Below are positions 59,221-64,000 of a stretch of DNA of 64,000 nt, piece by piece. The stretch comes from JANQRZ01 sp965215165 (GTDB lineage: Bacteria; Bacteroidota; Rhodothermia; Rhodothermales; JANQRZ01): NCBI GenBank assembly GCA_965215165.1, contig CBDCCX010000006.1, positions 1,674,001-1,738,000 on the forward strand, given 5' to 3'. Positions within the stretch are counted from its first letter, which is position 1, and every line of letters starts with the position of its first letter. The position numbers were made by a program, and so were the translations under genes. The notes under the pieces are model-generated. The model was not told where the DNA came from. It was given only the letters and a program-made list of their open reading frames with translations, and searched no databases.

Positions 59221-60597
59221 CTACAGCGAACTCCCCTCGCGCCAGCGCCGGAGGGCGCGCCCCCACGCCCGCTCGTAGGCCGGCTGCCGCACCAAAACAT
59301 AGTGCCCGAACGGGTCCACCTCATATGGACTCGCCCGCTCGAAGACGAAGGTGCTCGCGGCGTCCTGCGAGCCGTAGGCATAGTACCAGGTCTCGCCCTC
59401 GAACGTGGTCTCGACGTACTCCGGCGCGCCGAACACCACGTAGACCATCCCCCGGTCCGTCTTCCACCCCGGCTTGACCGAGGTGAACAGCCGGTTGGCC
59501 TCCTCGACGCGCTCGTAGTACCTCCGCAGCAGGGTCCCCGCCACCCGCCGGTCCGGGACGAGGCTGCCCCAGAAGGCGTCGAACCGGCGGCGGCGCTCGG
59601 CGGCGCTCGCGCCCTCCCTGATGAGCTGGACCTCGCGGGGGTAGGCGATGTAGGCGAGTGCGTCGACTAGCTCGGCGAGCGTGGCGAGCTGTGGGAAGCC
59701 CGGCCCCTCGACCGCCAGGGTCCGGCTCGCCTCGTCGAGGGTGCGCCCGTCGGGGCCGCGCAGCACCACGTCGAGCTGGTAGACGCCTAGGCTGAGCGCG
59801 GGCAGGTCGAACCGGGCCTCCTGCTCGGCCGCGCCGCCGAGCGCGCGCCGTTCGGTGACGAGGGTGTCGGCCGCGCCCGCATCCGTGCCGCGAAAGGCGA
59901 GCGAGCCGCGCGAGGGCGAGAGCCAGAACGGCGGGACGGCCACGGACGTGTCGGCGCGGAGGCGGAGCACCTGGAGCGCGAGCGTGCTCCCGGCCGGCGC
60001 GTCGTAGACCGCCACCGCCGAGGCCAGCGAGTCCCGCCGCGCGGTGTGGAGCGCCACCACCGGCTCCAGCTCCCCCTCGCCCCGGTGCGCGAGGACGAGC
60101 GGACGCCCGAGCCGCGCCCGGCCCGGCGCAGTGACCTCGACGCGCTGCTGCCGGACGGCCTGCTCGCCGCTCGCTGCGTCTTCCAGCACGGCCTCGACTG
60201 TGTAGACCCCTGGCGCGAGCGCCACCCAGGTCTGCCGCCCGAGCCGCTCCGGTGCCCGCGTCGCCTCCGGCGCGTCCACGCGGAGCGTGTCGCCGAACGA
60301 AAGAAAGGCCTCGGTGTCCCGGCCGGCCGTGACGCGGAGCGAAAGGTCGTAGCGCGCGACCCAGGCGGAGTCGGCCTTGGTGAAGACGAGCGAGGCGCGC
60401 GGGAGGCTCGTGTAGACGACGAGACCGGGCTGCCCGTCGCGGATCGCCGGGACGGCCTCCAGGTCGAGGTCCGGCAGGCCGGGTTGGTAGGCGGCGGAGC
60501 GGCCCGCGTCGGGCGCGTCGAGCGGCGACGGGCCGGAGCAGGCGGCGAGGGCAGCGAGCAGCAGGCCGAGGGCAGAAGGCAGAGCGCGCCGCGTCAT
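59221..60597 (-). CDS. GWxTD domain lipoprotein
   Basis: The 458-residue product has a lipoprotein signal (MTRRALPSALGLLLAALAAC). The C-terminal third contains the GWxTD domain: FDAFWGSLVPD, YYERVEEANRLFTSVKPGWK then TDRGMVYVVFGAPEYVETTF and WYYAYGSQDAASTFVF. The middle is made of beta-strand-rich segments. GWxTD proteins occur mainly in Bacteroidota and relatives, and their function is unknown. It ends 146 bp upstream of the next operon start and is followed at 4 kb by other envelope genes. The stop at 59221 is clear. Confidence 0.85.
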   Translation of the reverse strand: MTRRALPSALGLLLAALAACSGPSPLDAPDAGRSAAYQPGLPDLDLEAVPAIRDGQPGLVVYTSLPRASLVFTKADSAWVARYDLSLRVTAGRDTEAFLSFGDTLRVDAPEATRAPERLGRQTWVALAPGVYTVEAVLEDAASGEQAVRQQRVEVTAPGRARLGRPLVLAHRGEGELEPVVALHTARRDSLASAVAVYDAPAGSTLALQVLRLRADTSVAVPPFWLSPSRGSLAFRGTDAGAADTLVTERRALGGAAEQEARFDLPALSLGVYQLDVVLRGPDGRTLDEASRTLAVEGPGFPQLATLAELVDALAYIAYPREVQLIREGASAAERRRRFDAFWGSLVPDRRVAGTLLRRYYERVEEANRLFTSVKPGWKTDRGMVYVVFGAPEYVETTFEGETWYYAYGSQDAASTFVFERASPYEVDPFGHYVLVRQPAYERAWGRALRRWREGSSL

Positions 60598-60625
60598 CGG
60601 AGTCTGGGCTTGCCTCGGCGTCTGG

Positions 60626-61387
60626 TCAGCGCGCGGCCTGGTTCGCAGCGGCGTCGACGATGGCGGCGAAGCTCTCGGCGTCGAGGCTCGCCCCGCCGAT
60701 CAGGCCGCCGTCGATGTCGGGCTGCGCGAAGAGGGCGGCGGCGTTGCCCGGCTTGACGCTGCCGCCGTAGAGGATCTCGACGGCGCGGCCGGCCTCGCCG
60801 AGCGCCTCGGTCACGCGCGCGCGGATGAAGTGGTGCATCGCCTGCGCCTGCTCGGGCGAGGCCGTCTCGCCGGTGCCGATGGCCCAGACCGGCTCGTAGG
60901 CCACGACGAGGGTCTCCGACGCCTCGATCTCCACCCCGCCGAGGGCCGCCGCGAGCTGACGGCCGACAACCGGCTCGGCCGTGCGCGCCTTCCGCTCGTC
61001 GAGCGTCTCCCCGACGCAGACGATCGGCGCGAGGCCGTGGCTGAGCGCCGAGCGGACCTTGCGGTTCACGCCGTCGTCGGTCTCGCCGAAGAGCTGCCGC
61101 CGCTCGGAGTGGCCGAGGATCACGTAGCGGCAGCCGACGGCGACGAGCATCGCGGCCGAGACCTCGCCGGTGAACGCGCCCTCGTCGGCCTCGTGCATGG
61201 TCTGCGCGCCGAGCCGGATCGGTGTGTGGCGTACGACCTCGGCCACGGCGGCGAGCGAGACGAACGGCGGGCACACCGCCACCTCGGCGCTATCGGCCGA
61301 CGACCGGACGCGGCGGGCGACCTCGCGCGCGAGCTCCACGGCGGCCTCGGGGACGGTGTGCATCTTCCAGTTTCCAGCGACCAGCAT
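60626..61387 (-). CDS. tpiA: Triosephosphate isomerase
   Basis: The 253-residue glycolytic enzyme interconverts dihydroxyacetone phosphate and glyceraldehyde 3-phosphate. Active-site motifs are GNWKMH (Lys near residue 8), ILGHSERRQLFGE (His near 95), VVAYEPVWAIGTGETASPEQ (Glu near 167) and LYGGSVKPGNAAALF with GGLIGGASL for phosphate binding. Length is typical. It lies 28 bp upstream of the GWxTD gene on the same strand, so the two may be co-transcribed. Confidence 0.96.
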   Translation of the reverse strand: MLVAGNWKMHTVPEAAVELAREVARRVRSSADSAEVAVCPPFVSLAAVAEVVRHTPIRLGAQTMHEADEGAFTGEVSAAMLVAVGCRYVILGHSERRQLFGETDDGVNRKVRSALSHGLAPIVCVGETLDERKARTAEPVVGRQLAAALGGVEIEASETLVVAYEPVWAIGTGETASPEQAQAMHHFIRARVTEALGEAGRAVEILYGGSVKPGNAAALFAQPDIDGGLIGGASLDAESFAAIVDAAANQAAR

Positions 61388-61453
61388 GAGGTTCTCCTGA
61401 GAGGCGATACAAAACCTGCCGCGAAGATACCGCCCCGGCCGCGAACGCGCTGC

Positions 61454-62263
61454 TCAGGACGGGTCGCCCGCGTCGTTGAGCGACCAGTCGTAGGGAAGGA
61501 ACTCGATGTCGTAGCCCCCTGCCTCCAGCGTCTCGCGGACGGCCCCGTCGAAGTACGGCGCGAGAAAGGCTTGGCGCGCGGCGTCGTCGCGGCCGAAGTC
61601 GCCGCCGAACCAGTCGAAGATTTTGGAGAGCGCGACGGTCCCGTCCTCGGCCGGCACGCGGTTCTTGTCGGGGTTCGCCAGGAAGCGCCGGGCTTGGTCG
61701 TCGAGCTGAGCGTCGAGGCGGTCGCCGTCGTAGGCTTCGGCGCGGAGCGGCGGGCAGCTCCGGGCGGCGCAGACGAGCGCGAAGTGGATGCGCGGCTCGC
61801 TGAACTCGGCGCGGATGGCCCCGTGCTCCACCGCGTCGAGCGTCATCGTCTCGCCGCCGACCACCACGAACTCGACCTTGAACGGCGTGTTGACCGCCGG
61901 GATGAAGACGCCGCTCACCACGTCGCGGATGCTGCCGACCGGGTAGCTGTCGGCGACGAGCTTGAGGGTGTAGGCGTTGTAGACGTTGAGCCAGAACGCG
62001 AGCCGGTCGTCCTCGCCGAGGCCCGACGGGTCAGTGGCGGCGAGGCGGGCGAGGTAGGCATCGAGCGGGCTCGGACCCGCCGCGAGCGCTTCGTAGTCGA
62101 CGAACCCGCGCTCGTCCACGACCTCGCCGAGCAGCTCACCGAAGGCGCTGTGGTCGAACGCCTCGGGCGCGGTGACGGGCGCGGCCGGTTCGACGGGCTG
62201 GACCGAGGCGTTCGAGAGACAACCCGCGAGAGGAAGCAGGGCGAGGAGCAACAGGCGGCGCAT
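61454..62263 (-). CDS. DUF547 lipoprotein
   Basis: The 269-residue protein, started at 62263 for its lipoprotein signal (MRRLLLLALLPLAGC), contains the DUF547 domain: FWLNVYNAYTLKLVADSYPV, ETMTLDAVEHGAIRAEFSEP and RIHFALVCAARSCPPLRAEA, with the conserved Cys-His pattern. The fold of DUF547 proteins is linked to a papain-like arrangement, but the activity is not established. Upstream in-frame residues come from a region with short tandem repeats and are not counted. Confidence 0.8.
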   Translation of the reverse strand: MRRLLLLALLPLAGCLSNASVQPVEPAAPVTAPEAFDHSAFGELLGEVVDERGFVDYEALAAGPSPLDAYLARLAATDPSGLGEDDRLAFWLNVYNAYTLKLVADSYPVGSIRDVVSGVFIPAVNTPFKVEFVVVGGETMTLDAVEHGAIRAEFSEPRIHFALVCAARSCPPLRAEAYDGDRLDAQLDDQARRFLANPDKNRVPAEDGTVALSKIFDWFGGDFGRDDAARQAFLAPYFDGAVRETLEAGGYDIEFLPYDWSLNDAGDPS

Positions 62264-62353
62264 AGCGAGCGGAAGGGTCGAGCGAGCGGAAGGGTCGGCG
62301 GGAAAACGGCGTGCTCCAACGCCGCGTCCTCCGGCAGGGTCCGTCCGCACCGG

Positions 62354-62379
62354 TCACGATTTCGTCTCACGATTTCGTT
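62354..62379 (+). repeat. 13-bp tandem repeat
   Basis: TCACGATTTCGTC is followed directly by TCACGATTTCGTT. It lies in the 193-bp gap between the DUF547 gene and the CARDB/T9SS gene. Confidence 0.8.
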
Positions 62380-62388
62380 AAACGGATG

Positions 62389-62419
62389 CGCCCACCCGAC
62401 TGCGAGAGCCGGGCGGGCG
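62389..62419 (-). terminator. Hairpin after the CARDB/T9SS gene
   Basis: CGCCCACCCG (62389-62398) pairs with CGGGCGGGCG (62410-62419) with one G-U pair. On the minus strand CATCCGTTTAA follows, so it can end transcription of the gene that stops at 62457. Confidence 0.55.
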
Positions 62420-62456
62420 CGGTAGAGCATACTCCAACGAACCTCGCGGAACGAAG

Positions 62457-63551
62457 CTAGCGGACGAGGCTGACCTGCCCGCTCTGCACCTCGGAGCCGG
62501 CGCGGAGCTGCCACACGTAGACGCCGCTGCTGAGGCCGCGCCCGTCGAGCGTGACGTCGTGCGTGCCGGCCTCAACCGGGCCGTCGGCGAGGACCGCGAC
62601 CTCGCGGCCGAGCACGTCGTAGACCACGAGCTTCACGTCCGCCGCGTCCCCGACCCGGTAGCGAATCGTCGTCTGCGCCTGGAACGGGTTGGGGTAGGCT
62701 CCCTCGACGGCAGCGCGCGCCGCCGTGTCCCCCGCCACCACATCGTCGCCGTCGCCCTTCGTGAAGCGGAAGCTGTCGGAGACCACCTGGCTGCCGTTCG
62801 CGCGCGCGGTGAGGCGGACGCGGTAGCTCCCGTTCGGGGCGACCGCCGGGACCTGCTCAGTGAAGGTCTGCGTGACCGACTGCCCCGGCTGGAGCGTCAC
62901 GGTCGTCGGGCCGCGGAGCAGGCGCTGGCCGCCGCTCGGGAGCGTCGCGTTGACCTCGGCCGTGATCCGCTGCGCCTGGCTCGTGTTGTTGGTCAGCGTG
63001 ACGGTGTACTCGATGCTGCCGCCGTCGGCGTCGACCTCCTCGTCGTCCGACTCAACCTCGCCGTCGACCGAGCCGGTGCCGCCCTGCCCGGTGACCCGGA
63101 AGGAGACCGCGCCGGTGTTGTTGGCCTCGTTGGTCTCGAACAGGACATCGGTGTAGTCCGCCACGACGAGGATGAAGTAGTTGCCCGGCGAGAGGCCGTC
63201 GGGGACGGTGATCTGCTCGTCCTCGTCCTCGCCCTCGCAGTCGCCGCCGCGGTCGTCGCCGTCGCCGTCGCAGGCGTCGATGTCGCCGCCGTCCTCGTCC
63301 TCGGCGAACACGTCGTCGTCGCTGAAGGTGCGGTCGGTCGAGAAGAAGTAGCCGATCTCGAACTCGTCGGCGTCCTCGTCACCGAGGTTGACGATGGAGA
63401 ACTCGAGCGAGACACGGTCGCCGGGGTCGCCGCTGGGGTCCTCGGACTCGAGGTCGCGGATGGTGAGGTCGGGCTGCGCCAAGGCCGCCGGGCCGAGCAG
63501 AGCGAAGGCGAGCACGAGCGCCGCCAGACGGTGAAGGGTAGAAATGCTCAT
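62457..63551 (-). CDS. CARDB-domain T9SS cargo protein with acidic Cys-bearing insertion
   Basis: The 364-residue product has a signal peptide ending LGPAALAQ and a CARDB domain (QPDLTIRDLESEDPSGDPGD ... FETNEANNTGAVSFRV). In the middle of that domain lies an insertion of about 35 residues made mostly of Asp, Glu and Gly with two Cys (DIDACDGDGDDRGGDCEGED), probably a Ca-binding loop closed by a disulfide. A second sandwich (QRITAEVNATLPSGGQRLLR) and the sorting domain (GAYPNPFQAQTTIRYRV, LSSGVYVWQLRAG) follow. No enzymatic motif is present. Confidence 0.8.
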   Translation of the reverse strand: MSISTLHRLAALVLAFALLGPAALAQPDLTIRDLESEDPSGDPGDRVSLEFSIVNLGDEDADEFEIGYFFSTDRTFSDDDVFAEDEDGGDIDACDGDGDDRGGDCEGEDEDEQITVPDGLSPGNYFILVVADYTDVLFETNEANNTGAVSFRVTGQGGTGSVDGEVESDDEEVDADGGSIEYTVTLTNNTSQAQRITAEVNATLPSGGQRLLRGPTTVTLQPGQSVTQTFTEQVPAVAPNGSYRVRLTARANGSQVVSDSFRFTKGDGDDVVAGDTAARAAVEGAYPNPFQAQTTIRYRVGDAADVKLVVYDVLGREVAVLADGPVEAGTHDVTLDGRGLSSGVYVWQLRAGSEVQSGQVSLVR

Positions 63552-63585
63552 AACGGGATTTGGGTTGGTTAGGAAAGGACGGGAT

Positions 63586-64000
63586 CTACGGACCCGTTTT
63601 CCCGCCGGTTCCGTCTGTGGCCATTATCTCCTCGTTAACCCAGGCCGCGAGGGCGTCGATCTCATCGTAGGCCGTGAGGTCGTAGTGCAGCGGCGTCACC
63701 GAGACGTAGCCCGCGTCGATGGCGGCCAGGTCCGTGTCGCGGCCCTCGTCGAGGTTGACGAACTCGCCGCCGAGCCAGTAGTACGGCCGGTCGAAGGGGT
63801 CGCGGCGCTCGTGGAACTCCTCCTCCCAGCGCGCTCGCGCTTGCCGCGTGACCTCGACGCCGCGGATCTCGTCGAACGGGAGCGCCGGCACGTTGACGTT
63901 GAGCAGCACGCCGGGCGTCAGCCCCCGCTCCAGCACGCGCTCGGCGAGGCGACGGGCGTAGCGCCCCGCCGCTTCGAAGTCCGCATTGGGGTCCCACGCG
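63586..64000 (-). CDS. surE: 5'/3'-nucleotidase SurE, 3' part
   Basis: The frame is open to the right edge and encodes the last 137 or so residues. They begin AWDPNADFEAAGRYARRLAE and contain LTPGVLLNVNVPALPFDEIR and VEVTRQARARWEEEFHERRD. The end is DTDLAAIDAGYVSVTPLHYD then LTAYDE. These are the C-terminal motifs of the SurE survival nucleotidase, which removes phosphate from nucleoside monophosphates. The catalytic N-terminal DD motif is outside the window. It is followed by the CARDB/T9SS gene on the same strand. Confidence 0.88.
   Translation of the reverse strand, partial: AWDPNADFEAAGRYARRLAERVLERGLTPGVLLNVNVPALPFDEIRGVEVTRQARARWEEEFHERRDPFDRPYYWLGGEFVNLDEGRDTDLAAIDAGYVSVTPLHYDLTAYDEIDALAAWVNEEIMATDGTGGKTGP

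Overview
The window is very GC-rich and densely coded on both strands. At least eleven proteins end in a type IX secretion sorting domain (YPNP-type motif, V-Y/F-D-x-L-G-R-x-V, then L-P/A-x-G-x-Y-x-V-R). Two spacings match the Bacteroidota promoter form (TTG, about 20 nt, TAnnTTTG), and most start codons follow CU-rich tracts instead of Shine-Dalgarno sequences. Together these suggest a member of Bacteroidota/Rhodothermota, probably Rhodothermales (inference; no rRNA is present).

Layout. 1-5.3 kb: two T9SS cargo genes (an M6-like metalloprotease running off the left edge with a frameshift in its signal-peptide region, and an FG-GAP-like propeller protein), then a fragment of a mechanosensitive channel. 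5.6-11.5 kb: oxidative pentose phosphate genes gnd-zwf-pgl, then a DUF3095 protein and a GAF-histidine kinase. 11.5-15.2 kb: pyruvate dehydrogenase E1alpha-E1beta-E2 on the minus strand. 15.4-18.1 kb: a DUF389 membrane protein and a polyprenol-phosphate mannosyltransferase. 18.2-19.4 kb: isocitrate dehydrogenase.

19.4-27.5 kb is the accessory part. Behind intact icd lie three further copies of the icd 3' end: one 75-bp copy that is almost perfect and two longer, decayed ones. Among them sit hicAB, two UPF0175/DUF3368 pairs, a DUF4160/DUF2442 pair, a DUF433/DUF5615 pair and a PIN toxin with its antitoxin. A T9SS-type lipase gene broken by a 19-bp tandem duplication and an orphan T9SS sorting domain follow. 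I read this as an insertion hotspot on the icd 3' end that gained toxin-antitoxin modules stepwise, each event regenerating the end of icd. No integrase is present in the window.

27.9-40.2 kb is a secretome block: two PQQ-type sugar dehydrogenase-like paralogues whose last 347 bp (sorting domain plus terminator) are almost identical, an M36 and an M43 metalloprotease, an M28 lipoprotein peptidase and a YpfJ-like metalloprotein. 40.2-53.2 kb is mostly housekeeping: a phosphohexomutase, heme O synthase, an ABC exporter, small envelope proteins, a YqaA-like protein, rlmN, a HerA-like ATPase, a GH3-serine hydrolase fusion and an FmdB-like protein without cysteines. 53.2-59.1 kb is an overlapping three-gene T9SS operon on the minus strand. 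59.2-64 kb holds a GWxTD lipoprotein, tpiA, a DUF547 lipoprotein, a CARDB/T9SS protein and the 3' part of surE.

A second window-wide signal is a set of intergenic inverted repeats, usually a purine-rich arm after the upstream stop and a pyrimidine-rich arm just before or over the next start codon (pdhB, pdhC, icd, ypfJ-like, glmM-like, ABC permease). No tRNA, rRNA or CRISPR array was seen.
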